Assembly (NCBI GenBank): GCA_963698085.1
Contig: OY969122.1
Location: 1,984,001-2,048,000 of the forward strand
Origin: VRUE01 sp963698085
GTDB taxonomy: Bacteria > Actinomycetota > Thermoleophilia > Solirubrobacterales > 70-9
Direction: 5' to 3'
Length of the DNA: 64,000 nucleotides
Part shown: positions 40,335 through 49,089 of the stretch, piece after piece
How the letters are laid out: each line of letters begins with the position of its first letter
Position numbering within the stretch: the first letter of the stretch is position 1
The notes under the pieces: generated by a model
Told to the model about the DNA's origin: nothing
Seen by the model: the letters and a program-made list of their open reading frames with translations, nothing else
Databases searched by the model: none
Made by a program: the position numbers and the translations under genes

Positions 40335-42623
40335 CTACTTGCCGTTGCCGGCCGGCGGCTTCTCGGCCGGCAACGAGAACTTCGATGGGGTGGTCGGCAC
40401 GTCCGGGTTGTCGATTCGCTCCAACCGATCGGTGAGCCGGGTCCACTGGTCGGGTTTGAGCAACTGAACGAAGCGTGCTTCGCCGTCGCCCACCGGGCTG
40501 TAGCCGATGTGGACGTGGTCGGCGTGATCGCTCATCGCGAAGCTCGGACCGCCCAGTTCCTGCAGCGAGATCAGCTCGTCGGGGACCATCGTCCCCTGTA
40601 GCCGCAGCGCCGCCCTCAAGAGGTCTTCGGTGATCGAGCCCGGTCCCTGGTTGCCGAGCACCGGCACCCCGTTGATCAGGGCTATGTCGGCGGCGCCGCC
40701 GTAGGAGTGGTTGGAGATGTTGCCGCTGGTGGTGATGCTGCCGTGGCGGCCGCAGAGCATCGAGGTGATCGTCAGGCGGAAGCCCTGGCTGGAGAGATAG
40801 GCGAGCGCGGCCAGCAGGCGGCGATCGATCTGGCCGGCGCGGATTTCGACCCGGTCGCACTCGGATACTTCGATCCGTTCGTCGGCGAGCACGCGACGGG
40901 CCAGCATTGCCTTGGGGAGCAGCAGGACACCAGCGCCGCTGAGTTTCGCAGTGAGCGGGTTCTTCCCCTTTGCCCGGTAGATCGCCGTCGCCTCGAGCAG
41001 CTTCCAACCGTCGAGGATCGGCTTCGGGTCGATCCGCGGCGCGCCCTTGCCGGCCGGGCGGATCGCAAAGTTGATGTGGGGATCGATGCCGTCATCGCCG
41101 GCGCCGATCCGGGCCAGCACCGTGCCCGCTATAACCCTCGACCCGATCTTGATGGTTCCGTCGGCGCCGGTCGCCGTGGCGTTATCGACGCTCTCGGTTG
41201 CCCGCGCCCGAACGTCATCCTCGACTCGACCCGGCAGCGCGTGCAGCCGGGGGCGGATGTTCTCGCTGTCAACCGGTATCCGCTTCTCCTTGCCGGTCGG
41301 CATCACGATCGTCCGCTGCTTGCGGACGATCGTGCCGAGCTTGGCGTAGACGTAGCGGTTGCCGTAGGCGTCGCGCAGGACCACAAAGCGACCTAGCCGT
41401 TTCGAGTGGCCCCGCTTCACGATCACTCCGTCGTTGACCGCGACCACCGGAGCTCCCTCGGCGGCGAAGATGTTGATCCCGCGCCGGGTCGGCGAGGAAG
41501 AGATCACCTCGGCGGCGTTGCCGTACTCCTCGCGGGCCTGCGGCGTCGCCTTGCTCAGCGCCGCCCGGGCGGAGATGTCGTCGGCGTAGCGGGCGTCGGC
41601 GGCGACGGGGAAGTGGGCCCCTTCGGTCAGCCCGGTCAGCGAGCCGACCAGGTCCGTCGGCAGCTTGCCATAGGCGCGGGCGTAGAGCAGGACCTCCTGC
41701 ACGTACCAGTCGGCGTGGTTGTAGGCGAAGATCGCGTCGTAGAGATCCTCGTGTGCTCCCGCTGCCTTCAGGTAGTTGGCGGCGGCGCAGATCGCGTCGA
41801 CCGGGTTGTAGGGGTCCTCGCGGCCGTCGCCGTTGGCGTCGAGCCCGTACATCTCCCAGGAGGACGGGATGAACTGCATCCAGCCCATCGCGCCGGCGCT
41901 GGAGACGTTGAGATTGGTGCCGAAGGCGGTCTCGATTTTGTTGATCGAGGCGAGCACCTCCCAGGGGATTCCGTACTCGGTGCCGCAGGCCTGGTAGATC
42001 GGCAGCAGGAAGGGCGGGATCTCGAAGGAGTCGATGACGAAGTTGGGGACGCCGATCGGCGCCGGACCGAAGGGGGCGATCGTCGTCGTCGGGTTGGCAC
42101 TAGTCGGCGCGCCGCCGCTGCTGAATTGCGAGCCGCCGTCGGGCCCTTCTTCATGGGGCTGATCGCCTGCGGTGGCGGCCGGGGCGGTGACCGCACCGCC
42201 ACCCCGGGCGACGGTCGTGCCGAGGGCCTCGTTGCGTGCGACGCCGCCGTTGTCCTCCGCGGCGTCGACGTCGAGGTTTGAGCCGGAGCGGACGCCGCTC
42301 TTCGGCTTGCTTTCACCGGACGACGGCTGTTGGCCTTCAGGGGCGGGTTGGGGAATTTCCGGGGCAGCCGCGGACCCTTCGGGCGCCTCGTTTTCGTCGA
42401 TCGCCAATTCGCAGTCGGGGTCTTCGAGATCCTGCAAGCCGTCGGCGTCGTCGTCGGCCGCATTTGCGCAGGCGGGTTCCCCAGAGGGGACGACGAGCAT
42501 GCCGTTCGCGGTCTGACCACCGCCCAGCTCCGCCGACGGTTCGGCGCCCGCCATGCCGACACCGAACGCGGTGACGACCGCGAACCCGGCCAGAGCGATG
42601 ATCAGTGCGAGCTTTTGTCTCAT
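40335..42623 (-). CDS. Secreted three-part cell-wall hydrolase (transglycosylase, M23-like, M15-like)
   Basis: A 762-residue exported protein with a signal peptide (LALIIALAGFAVVTAFGVG) and an acidic low-complexity linker to about residue 175. Next is a lytic transglycosylase-like domain (GIPWEVLASINKIETAFG with catalytic Glu; SSAGAMGWMQFIPSSW; NYLKAAG). An M23/LytM-like domain follows (VVAVNDGVIVKRG; PHINFAIRP). Its metal ligands look degenerate, with Asn in the place of the second His of HxH. The C-terminal 200 residues have SNHSYGGAADI and SDHADHVHIGY, like an M15-type carboxypeptidase (Zn ligands H, D, H). It would cut glycan strands and peptides of peptidoglycan. Regulation is unclear; the 5' region is 244 bases long. 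Confidence 0.82.
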   Translation of the reverse strand: MRQKLALIIALAGFAVVTAFGVGMAGAEPSAELGGGQTANGMLVVPSGEPACANAADDDADGLQDLEDPDCELAIDENEAPEGSAAAPEIPQPAPEGQQPSSGESKPKSGVRSGSNLDVDAAEDNGGVARNEALGTTVARGGGAVTAPAATAGDQPHEEGPDGGSQFSSGGAPTSANPTTTIAPFGPAPIGVPNFVIDSFEIPPFLLPIYQACGTEYGIPWEVLASINKIETAFGTNLNVSSAGAMGWMQFIPSSWEMYGLDANGDGREDPYNPVDAICAAANYLKAAGAHEDLYDAIFAYNHADWYVQEVLLYARAYGKLPTDLVGSLTGLTEGAHFPVAADARYADDISARAALSKATPQAREEYGNAAEVISSSPTRRGINIFAAEGAPVVAVNDGVIVKRGHSKRLGRFVVLRDAYGNRYVYAKLGTIVRKQRTIVMPTGKEKRIPVDSENIRPRLHALPGRVEDDVRARATESVDNATATGADGTIKIGSRVIAGTVLARIGAGDDGIDPHINFAIRPAGKGAPRIDPKPILDGWKLLEATAIYRAKGKNPLTAKLSGAGVLLLPKAMLARRVLADERIEVSECDRVEIRAGQIDRRLLAALAYLSSQGFRLTITSMLCGRHGSITTSGNISNHSYGGAADIALINGVPVLGNQGPGSITEDLLRAALRLQGTMVPDELISLQELGGPSFAMSDHADHVHIGYSPVGDGEARFVQLLKPDQWTRLTDRLERIDNPDVPTTPSKFSLPAEKPPAGNGK

Positions 42624-42867
42624 GCGTCGGCGCCTGTAGTCCCTGCGTGCACGGGCATGGGCCTACCCGTCCACCCTCTCCCCAAGCATGAAGCACGCCC
42701 ACGCTACTGGCTCGCGCGGAGGCACGCAATGCGCTTTGGCGCCGTCCAACACGCCCTTAATCAACAGCCTGCCCATGGACATCGAGCGGGAGGATTTCAG
42801 CCAAGCCGGATGCGCTCGTTAAGAACCTGTTTCAACCGGCGAGCAAAGAATCTCTAAGGTGTCTTCG
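42624..42867. other. Divergent intergenic region, 244 bases
   Basis: It separates the cell-wall hydrolase (minus) from a small coiled-coil gene (plus). I looked for a c-di-AMP (ydaO-type) riboswitch, common upstream of actinobacterial wall hydrolases, and could not convincingly match its conserved blocks. No clear promoter or hairpin stands out. Confidence 0.3.
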
Positions 42868-43218
42868 ATGAGCGCCGAGAGCGACTACAAAGACGATCAG
42901 GAGGGCCTGCGGGCGCGCAGCGAGCAGGCGATCGGCGAGCTGGCCCAAGCGCTGCTCGACAGCAACGTGCTGGAGAACGCCGTTGCGGCCGCTTTTGGCG
43001 CCCGTGAGAAGGCACAGGAGGCCCAGCATGCCGCGATGACCGCCCTCAACCTGCCCTCGGCGGGCGACGTCGAGCGCCTCGAGCGCCGCCTGCGCTCGCT
43101 CTCGCAGCGGCTCGACGAGGTCGAGGACGAGCTCGACCGGGTGTCGCGCGAGGTCGGCCGGCTGCGGCGCGAGATTGCCGCTGAGCAGCGTGAGTCTGAC
43201 CCTCAGCTTGAGGGTTAG
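42868..43218 (+). CDS. Small coiled-coil protein, unknown function
   Basis: ATG 42868 gives 116 residues (GTG 42859 would add three). The first half is helical and Ala-rich (GELAQALLDSNVLENAVAAA). The second half is a strong heptad-repeat coiled coil (VERLERRLRSLSQRLDEVED and continuing to REVGRLRREIAAEQ). It resembles small polyhydroxyalkanoate-granule or phasin-like helical proteins, but I cannot assign it. It is convergent with the nucleoside phosphorylase, with four bases between stops. Confidence 0.6.
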   Translation: MSAESDYKDDQEGLRARSEQAIGELAQALLDSNVLENAVAAAFGAREKAQEAQHAAMTALNLPSAGDVERLERRLRSLSQRLDEVEDELDRVSREVGRLRREIAAEQRESDPQLEG

Positions 43219-43222
43219 CTCC

Positions 43223-43891
43223 TTATCGGGATAGGCCCTTTACCGCCATGTTGCCCGCCAGCTTGGCTGCGGTCTCGAGTTTCTCGTCGCCGAGCCGCTC
43301 GTCGCCTGCTTCGTTGACGATGAGGATGACTGCGGCGGCGATGCCGAGCTGGGCGGCACGGGCGAGCACCGCGGTCGTCTGCATGTCCGCGGCTGCCACG
43401 GTGTCGGGAAGCTCTCCCTCTGCGACCGCGGTGTCGAGGCTGGCGACGAGCGCCGTCCGCGCCTGGCTTCCCAGTGCCGACTCCAACCTCGCCAGCAGAT
43501 CAGGATCGGGTCTCACCGGGTCGCCGGGATCGAGTCCGAAGGAGGCTGCGCTGCCGCCGGCGGCCAGCGCTGCGCCCACCGTCAGCAGCTCGCCGGGCTC
43601 GGCCCGTCCGGCAAGGCCGGTGCAGGTCCCGACCCTTACCGCACGCTTGACGCCAAGTTTTGCCAGGTCGGCGAGGACGACGGCGGCGCTTGGTCCGCCC
43701 ATGCCGGTTGCCTGGATCGTCAGCTCAAGGCCGCTCGTGGTCCGCCCCGAGTACCCCCACAGGCCGCGCGCGTGATTGCTCATCTTCGGCTTCTTGAGCA
43801 GCTCCTGGGCGAGTAAGAGAGACCGTCCGGGGTCGCCGACCAGGATCGCGTTGCTCGCGAGGGGTGCCGTTGGCCTCAGCCGGGAGGGCAT
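43223..43891 (-). CDS. Purine-nucleoside/uridine phosphorylase family protein
   Basis: A 222-residue PNP/UDP-family enzyme. The start PLASNAILVGDPGRSLLLAQ, then HARGLWGYSG, QATGMGGPSAAVVLADL and RVGTCTGLAGRAEPGELL match the nucleoside-phosphorylase core; DMQTTAVLARAAQLG and a NEAGDERL block (usually SD) follow. It cleaves nucleosides with phosphate to free base and ribose-1-phosphate. Its good N-terminus at ATG 43891 means the last 55 codons of the overlapping FTR1 frame are probably not genuine. It is the third gene of the minus-strand iron operon by position only. Confidence 0.82.
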   Translation of the reverse strand: MPSRLRPTAPLASNAILVGDPGRSLLLAQELLKKPKMSNHARGLWGYSGRTTSGLELTIQATGMGGPSAAVVLADLAKLGVKRAVRVGTCTGLAGRAEPGELLTVGAALAAGGSAASFGLDPGDPVRPDPDLLARLESALGSQARTALVASLDTAVAEGELPDTVAAADMQTTAVLARAAQLGIAAAVILIVNEAGDERLGDEKLETAAKLAGNMAVKGLSR

Positions 43892-46229
43892 CGCGGGAGC
43901 CTACGCTGGCGGCGATCGCCCGGCGCAGCTCGCGCTTGCGCATCCACTCGGCGGCGAAGTAGCTGCCGATGACGAAACAGAGCGCAAGCGCCTGGGCGGC
44001 GAGAGTCTCGACGGTCGGGTATGCGCCGAGCCAGGTGCCGAGCCAGAGCGGGAATTCGATCTCGAGCGGGTGGATCGGCAGCCAGCCGACGCCCTGCATG
44101 GTGCGCGCCGTATTGCCGACGAGGACGACGAGAACTAGTGCGATCAGCACCCCGGTCGCCACCAACATCTTCTTATAAGGGAGACGACGCTCGAGCGCGA
44201 ACGTGACCGCGCCGACCACGGCGGTGATCGCAAGGCCGAGCGAGACGCCGGCGAGGACAACCCCGGTTCCCGAGCTGAGCTGCAGTGCCTGCAGGAAGAG
44301 GACGGTCTCGAAGCCCTCGCGGAAGACGCTGGTGAAGCCGAGGACGTAAAGGCCGGCGATCGTCGCCGCCCCGGCGCCAGTGGCGAGGGCCGCCCCGGTC
44401 AGCGCCTTGCCGCGGTCGCGGTGTCCTTTGATCCACTCGGTCCAGTAGACGCGGTGGAAGAACCAGTTCATGACCAACAGCAGCACCCCGATCGCGACCA
44501 CGCCGACCGCCGCCTCGAGTTTCTCGCCGTATTTGGAGAGCGAGTCGAGCAGCAGCAGGGCCGCCACGAACATCAGCCCGCTGGCCGGCAGGGCAAGCAA
44601 TGCGCCGCGGTAGACCGGTCGGCGCAGCGGCGCTCGTGGGCCGAGCATGCTGGCGGTGATCGCGGCCAGGATCAGGATCGCCTCGAGGCCCTCGCGGAAG
44701 ACGATCAGCGCCGAGTTGACGATCACCGTGGTAGCGCTGGCGCCATCGCCGGTCAGGGCTCTTGCGTCGGCGAGCTCTTCGTCGAGGTCGAGCCGCGTTT
44801 CGCGAATCTCCGGCACCGGCGCCTTGTCGGCGACCAACGAGGCGAGGCCCTGCTTGCCATCGGCGCCGTACCAGATCAGCCCCTCGATCTTCAGCGCCAG
44901 CTGCGGGTCGAAGGCGCGCAGCTTCAGCTCCGGGCCGAACTCGAAGAAGCCGTAGGCCGCCAGTCGCGCCTGCTCGGCGGCGCTGTACTGACCCGCTCCG
45001 GCGGCCGCTTCGAGCTGATCGAGCGAGATGTCCACTAGTTCGTAGTCGGCTTCTTCCCCCGGTTCGGTCCACTCTTGAGGCGCCGCACTTTCGAAGGCCT
45101 CGGCGGCCTTCTCGCGCGCCGCGTCGAGCTGCTCCTGCGGCGCCACGGCGCCACCCTGCTGGGCCGAGTCGACGTCCTCGCGCAGCTCCACATAAGCGGC
45201 TTTGATCGTCGCCACCGCTGCCTGGTCGCGATCGAGCAAGGTGGGCTCGAGGTCGGCGAAGGCGGTTTCGACGCCGTCCATGAAGGCGACCGCCTCCTGG
45301 ATCTCGAAGGGGATCGTCACCCGGCCGTCGGCGGTGCCCTTGTCGAACTCTTTCGGCACCAGGTCGAGGAAGCGGGTTAGCTGAGCGGCCCGGTTGACCT
45401 GCTCATCGGCGGTCAGGGGTGCGGCGGTGAAGCCCTCGAGATCGGCTTCGACCCGGAGGCGCGCGGACCTGAAAGCGGCGTGATCTCCGCTTGCGGCAGC
45501 GGCTGCGAGGCGATCGACGTCGGTGCTGGTCGCGCGGCGCTCGGCACCCCCCTGTTGCTCCTCGTACTCGGGGGCAAGCGCGAGCCAGTAGCCGCGCGCG
45601 ATCGCCGCGGTTTCGGCGAGGCGACCGTTGAAGCCGCGCTCCGCCGCCTGTGCGGCTTCGTCGAGGTTGGTCGCGAGCCGCGCCTGGAACGCGTCGAGCA
45701 GGTCCTTTTCGATCTGCACGACGGCTTCGGCGGGCGTGATCTCCCGGGTGGCGAGCGCGTCGATCGCCTCGGTCGCGTCGACGCCCGGCCGGGTGAAGCG
45801 GGTCGCCTGGCGGAAGTCGCGGATCTGCAGCCAGGTCCGCGCTTCGGCCGCGTTGCCCTGCCGGGCGAGGGCGATTGCGACGGCGAAGGCGCCGCGCCGC
45901 AGTGCCGCGACGACACGGCCGCGCGCCGCCGCCAGCGCCGCTTCGTCGAGCCGGGCAGCAGCGCTCCGGGCGGCGACCAAGGAGGCCTCGATCTCGCGCA
46001 GCTCCCCGCCCGCGTGACGGGCGAGGCCGGCCCGAAGCGGGCCCTCGAGGCGCTTCTCGGCGGCGTTGACCGAGTCGCCGGTCCGTTCGCCGAAGAGCTG
46101 CTGCGTCTGCGCCTCGAAGAGATCGGCGCGGATCGCGTCGGCCGCCTGCCAGGGGGGCTCGGCGCTGGCGGGGGCCGCCGCAAGCAGGGCCGCCACGACG
46201 GCGGCGAGGATTGCGGCGGCCCTACGCAC
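43725..46229 (-). CDS. FTR1-family high-affinity iron permease (3' end suspect)
   Basis: The frame gives 834 residues: signal peptide, a large extracytoplasmic helical domain (to about residue 500), then an FTR1 membrane domain with the two iron-binding motifs FREGLEAILI and FREGFETVLFLQ and about seven helices. The real end is probably near RKRELRRAIAAS, since the rest overlaps the nucleoside phosphorylase by 167 bases in another frame. In the +1 frame a TAG appears just before that start (AGCGTAGGC), suggesting a small frameshift. The GTG start at 46229 directly follows the stop of the lipoprotein gene. It would import ferric iron delivered by the upstream lipoprotein. Confidence 0.82.
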   Translation of the reverse strand: MRRAAAILAAVVAALLAAAPASAEPPWQAADAIRADLFEAQTQQLFGERTGDSVNAAEKRLEGPLRAGLARHAGGELREIEASLVAARSAAARLDEAALAAARGRVVAALRRGAFAVAIALARQGNAAEARTWLQIRDFRQATRFTRPGVDATEAIDALATREITPAEAVVQIEKDLLDAFQARLATNLDEAAQAAERGFNGRLAETAAIARGYWLALAPEYEEQQGGAERRATSTDVDRLAAAAASGDHAAFRSARLRVEADLEGFTAAPLTADEQVNRAAQLTRFLDLVPKEFDKGTADGRVTIPFEIQEAVAFMDGVETAFADLEPTLLDRDQAAVATIKAAYVELREDVDSAQQGGAVAPQEQLDAAREKAAEAFESAAPQEWTEPGEEADYELVDISLDQLEAAAGAGQYSAAEQARLAAYGFFEFGPELKLRAFDPQLALKIEGLIWYGADGKQGLASLVADKAPVPEIRETRLDLDEELADARALTGDGASATTVIVNSALIVFREGLEAILILAAITASMLGPRAPLRRPVYRGALLALPASGLMFVAALLLLDSLSKYGEKLEAAVGVVAIGVLLLVMNWFFHRVYWTEWIKGHRDRGKALTGAALATGAGAATIAGLYVLGFTSVFREGFETVLFLQALQLSSGTGVVLAGVSLGLAITAVVGAVTFALERRLPYKKMLVATGVLIALVLVVLVGNTARTMQGVGWLPIHPLEIEFPLWLGTWLGAYPTVETLAAQALALCFVIGSYFAAEWMRKRELRRAIAASVGSRDALPAEANGTPREQRDPGRRPRTVSLTRPGAAQEAEDEQSRARPVGVLGADHERP

Positions 46230-47327
46230 TCAACCTTCCTGCAGCTCCACTTCGAGCTGTTTCGCGACCTGGGTCACTTGGCCGGCGATCGCCTCGGCCT
46301 GGGCTTGGGCCTGGGCGCCGAGCGCGTCGGCCTGCTTGGCGCTGAACTGCTCCCCGCCTGCCTCGCGGTCGCGCAGGTCGGCGGCGAAGTCGACCAGGCT
46401 CTTCAACTCCTGGCGCGTCTGCTTGGCCTGCTGCGCGTTCTTTGCCGCGATCGTCGGTTCGATCCCGTCGTAGGTGACGAGGATGCCGCCGAGGATGTCG
46501 GCGATGTCGGAGAGGCGCGAGGTGGCGACGAAGCCGAGCTCCTCGGCGTCTTCGCCGGCGATGAAGCGCGAGTTCTTCCAGGCCTCGAAGTACTCGCTCA
46601 TCGTCGGCGTCATCACCACGATTGAGGTGAGCGCGTCGGAGGCGGTCGGCTCGAACTCCTGTGCGTCTTCGTCGAGGCTTTCCGCCTGGGCGAGGAATTC
46701 GTCGAGCGTCGCCTTATAGATGTCGGCATCGGGCAGGCCCTCGCCGAATTCGACCTTGCCATCGCCATCGACGTCGGGCTCGGTGCCCTTGGCCTGCAGC
46801 TCGGGATTGGTTCCGTAGAGCGCGGTCTCGGTGAGGAAGAAGAGGTTGCCGGGCTGTTTCAGCTTCTCGCCCTGTGGGGTGGTGAGGGTGAAGGAGACGG
46901 CGTCTTCGGGGGTCGAGGCGTCCGAGCCGGCGTCGATGTCGACGTCGTACTGGGCGAGCCGCGGCACGCCGGCGACGATGCCCTCCATCTCCTCATAGGC
47001 CGGGTTGGCGGCGACGAAGGCATCCTTGGAGTCGGCGAGGATCTGCTCGACTTCTTCGCCGTGCTCTTTGAGCAGGCGGTCGTAGTCGAAGTCGACCGAC
47101 TCGGCTAGCTCGTAGTACTCGTCGGCACCTGCCTGCAGTCGTTCGGCCTGCTCGACCAGTTCGGCCGAGTGGTCGGTCAGGTAGTCCTTGACCGGCGCCA
47201 GCTGGGCGGTAGCGGCGCTGGACGTCGTCGTGTCCTCTTCGTCGCTATCGCCGCAGCCGACAACCAGCCCGGCAGCCAACGCCAAAGCGGTCAGCGTCAG
47301 CGCGAATCTCGTCCTGCTCTTCCTCAA
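46230..47327 (-). CDS. Imelysin/EfeO-like iron-uptake lipoprotein
   Basis: A 365-residue lipoprotein with a lipobox ending in Cys25 (LVVGCGDS) followed by a Thr/Ser linker. The mature part is mainly helical, with acidic surface patches (ADKYEL-type, DFDYDRLLKEHGEEVEQIL; ELVEQAERLQAGADEYYELA) as in imelysin-family proteins. An EF-hand-like acidic loop (DVDGDGKVEFGE) lies at about residue 185. EfeO-like proteins bind ferrous or ferric iron outside the membrane and work with an FTR1/EfeU permease, which is the next gene. A DtxR/IdeR-type candidate site lies 18-45 bases upstream of the start. Confidence 0.8.
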   Translation of the reverse strand: MRKSRTRFALTLTALALAAGLVVGCGDSDEEDTTTSSAATAQLAPVKDYLTDHSAELVEQAERLQAGADEYYELAESVDFDYDRLLKEHGEEVEQILADSKDAFVAANPAYEEMEGIVAGVPRLAQYDVDIDAGSDASTPEDAVSFTLTTPQGEKLKQPGNLFFLTETALYGTNPELQAKGTEPDVDGDGKVEFGEGLPDADIYKATLDEFLAQAESLDEDAQEFEPTASDALTSIVVMTPTMSEYFEAWKNSRFIAGEDAEELGFVATSRLSDIADILGGILVTYDGIEPTIAAKNAQQAKQTRQELKSLVDFAADLRDREAGGEQFSAKQADALGAQAQAQAEAIAGQVTQVAKQLEVELQEG

Positions 47328-47344
47328 GTCCGTTGCCTCCTCGA

Positions 47345-47372
47345 TTAGGGGAGCCTACTTAGGACTCCCTAA
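47345..47372 (-). promoter_or_regulatory. Candidate DtxR/IdeR iron box upstream of the iron operon
   Basis: Two overlapping repeats fit an iron-box pattern. TTAGGGGAGCCTA (47345-47357) matches the first 13 bases of the IdeR consensus (TTAGGTTAGCCTA) at 11 positions. TTAGG-ACTC-CCTAA (47359-47372) is a perfect 5-bp inverted repeat. Their position just upstream of the lipoprotein start fits repression by iron-loaded IdeR. Confidence 0.5.
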
Positions 47373-47588
47373 ATACATGCCGTTTGGGGACCCTAACGAA
47401 ATCCGAGTGCAGGAGTCGGGCATTGGCGGAGGCACGCGCCTGCCACTCGTGAGAGATGCGCCTCCCAGATTTCCTCCAGAAGTCCAAACACAGCTTTCCG
47501 GCCCGTTCATACCTTGGTCCGCAATCGCAAAACACAAACCGCGACCGCCGTTGCCGTGTGCTCGGCGGGCTAGGAGGGACGTTCAGAG

Positions 47589-49076
47589 ATGAGAAAGAGG
47601 ATTGGCCTCGCCGTCATGCTTGCGGCGCTTGCCTCCCTGGTGCTGCCGGGGACGGCCTTTGCGCAGCTGGCCGAACTCGAGACGACCGTCGCGGAAAAGT
47701 CAATCGAGCTGAACATGGTCTGGGTCGCCGTCGCGACCGCCCTGGTCTTCCTGATGCAGGCCGGGTTTATGTTCCTCGAGATCGGCTTCTCTCGACAGAA
47801 GAACGCCGGAACGGGCGTTGCCAAGGTGCTCGTCAACCTGGCGATCGTGACCATCGCCTGGTGGGCGATCGGCTACGGCGTCGCCGAAGGCGGCGGCAAC
47901 GACTTCTTCGGGGACACCGGTTTCTTCTTCCACTTCGGCCAGACGGTCGCGGGAGAAGCAGTGACCGGCGAAACCGCGATGCTGATGCTTTACGGGCTCG
48001 CCTTCTGCGCGGTCTCGCTGGCGATCGTCTGGGGCACCACGCTCGAGCGGATCAAGTTCGGCGCCTACGTGATCTACGCCGCCGTCTTCGGCGCCGTGAT
48101 CTACCCGCTGGTCGCGCACGCGGTCTGGGGCGGCGGCCTGCTCTCCGACATCGGCGGCAAGCCGGTGATGGACTTCGCCGGCTCCTCGGTGGTTCACCTG
48201 ACCGGCGCCGTCGGCGCCCTCGCGGCGCTGCTGCTGCTCGGCGCCCGCAAGGGCAAATACGACGCCGACGGCAAACCGCGGGCGATCCCCGGGCACTCGA
48301 TGCCGCTGGTCGGCCTCGGCGTGATCATCCTCTGGATCGGCTGGTTCGGCTTCAACGGAGGCTCGACCTTCGAAACCGCCGACTCGTTTTTCGGCGAGGT
48401 GATGCTGAACACCCAGCTCGCCGCCGCCGCCGGAGTCATCGGCGCCTCGCTCGCCGTCTACATGAAAAGCCGCACGCTCGACGTCGGCATGGCCGGCAAC
48501 GGCGCGATCGCCGGCCTCGTTGGCGTAACCGCCCCGTCGGGCTTCGTCGAGTACTGGGCGGCGCCGGTCATCGGTTTCATCGCCGGCCTGATCGTCGTTT
48601 ACGCGGTGCTGGCGATCGAGAAGTTCCTCGACGACCCGGTCGGCGCGCTCTCAGCGCACGGCCTGGCCGGTATTTGGGGCACCCTCGCGGTCGGCATCTT
48701 CGCCTCGCCGAGGCTGATCGCCGAAGGGGCCGCGCCGGGCGTCTGGTACTCGCTCGTCGACGACATCCCGTTCAGCTCCTCGGTCGGGCAGCTTGCCGTC
48801 CAGGGCTGTGCGGTGCTGTTCACCTTCATCGTCGTCTTCGCGATCTCGTTTGCGACCTTCGCGCTGATCAAGGCGACGATTGGGTTGCGGGTATCCGACG
48901 AGGAGGAGGAAGCCGGCCTCGACATCAGCTCGCACGGCATGTACGGGTACCCGGAGCAGTTCATCCCGCAGCCGGAGTACTCGACCGGGCTGCCAAGCAC
49001 GATCGGCGGCGCCGGGGCCTCGGTGCCGGCAGCCGCACCCGCCCAGATGACCGCGACCGCGACCGAGTCGCGTTAG
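47589..49076 (+). CDS. amt: Ammonium transporter Amt
   Basis: A 495-residue Amt/AmtB protein with a cleavable signal (VLPGTAFAQ) and eleven helices. Signatures are GFMFLEIGFSRQKNAGTGV, DFAGSSVVHLTGAVGALAAL (with the pore His region), WIGWFGFNGGST and AHGLAGIWGTLAVGIF. The C-terminal cytoplasmic tail (about 70 residues, Ala/Pro-rich end) would contact PII. ATG 47589 has AGGAGGG upstream. It is followed after 13 bases by glnB, the classic amt-glnB pair, so PII can block the channel when nitrogen is sufficient. Confidence 0.95.
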   Translation: MRKRIGLAVMLAALASLVLPGTAFAQLAELETTVAEKSIELNMVWVAVATALVFLMQAGFMFLEIGFSRQKNAGTGVAKVLVNLAIVTIAWWAIGYGVAEGGGNDFFGDTGFFFHFGQTVAGEAVTGETAMLMLYGLAFCAVSLAIVWGTTLERIKFGAYVIYAAVFGAVIYPLVAHAVWGGGLLSDIGGKPVMDFAGSSVVHLTGAVGALAALLLLGARKGKYDADGKPRAIPGHSMPLVGLGVIILWIGWFGFNGGSTFETADSFFGEVMLNTQLAAAAGVIGASLAVYMKSRTLDVGMAGNGAIAGLVGVTAPSGFVEYWAAPVIGFIAGLIVVYAVLAIEKFLDDPVGALSAHGLAGIWGTLAVGIFASPRLIAEGAAPGVWYSLVDDIPFSSSVGQLAVQGCAVLFTFIVVFAISFATFALIKATIGLRVSDEEEEAGLDISSHGMYGYPEQFIPQPEYSTGLPSTIGGAGASVPAAAPAQMTATATESR

Positions 49077-49089
49077 GAGGCCTGAACGC

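Noticed and set aside
42624..42867. c-di-AMP riboswitch upstream of the cell-wall hydrolase
   Set aside because: The conserved blocks could not be aligned by eye; a covariance search would be needed.
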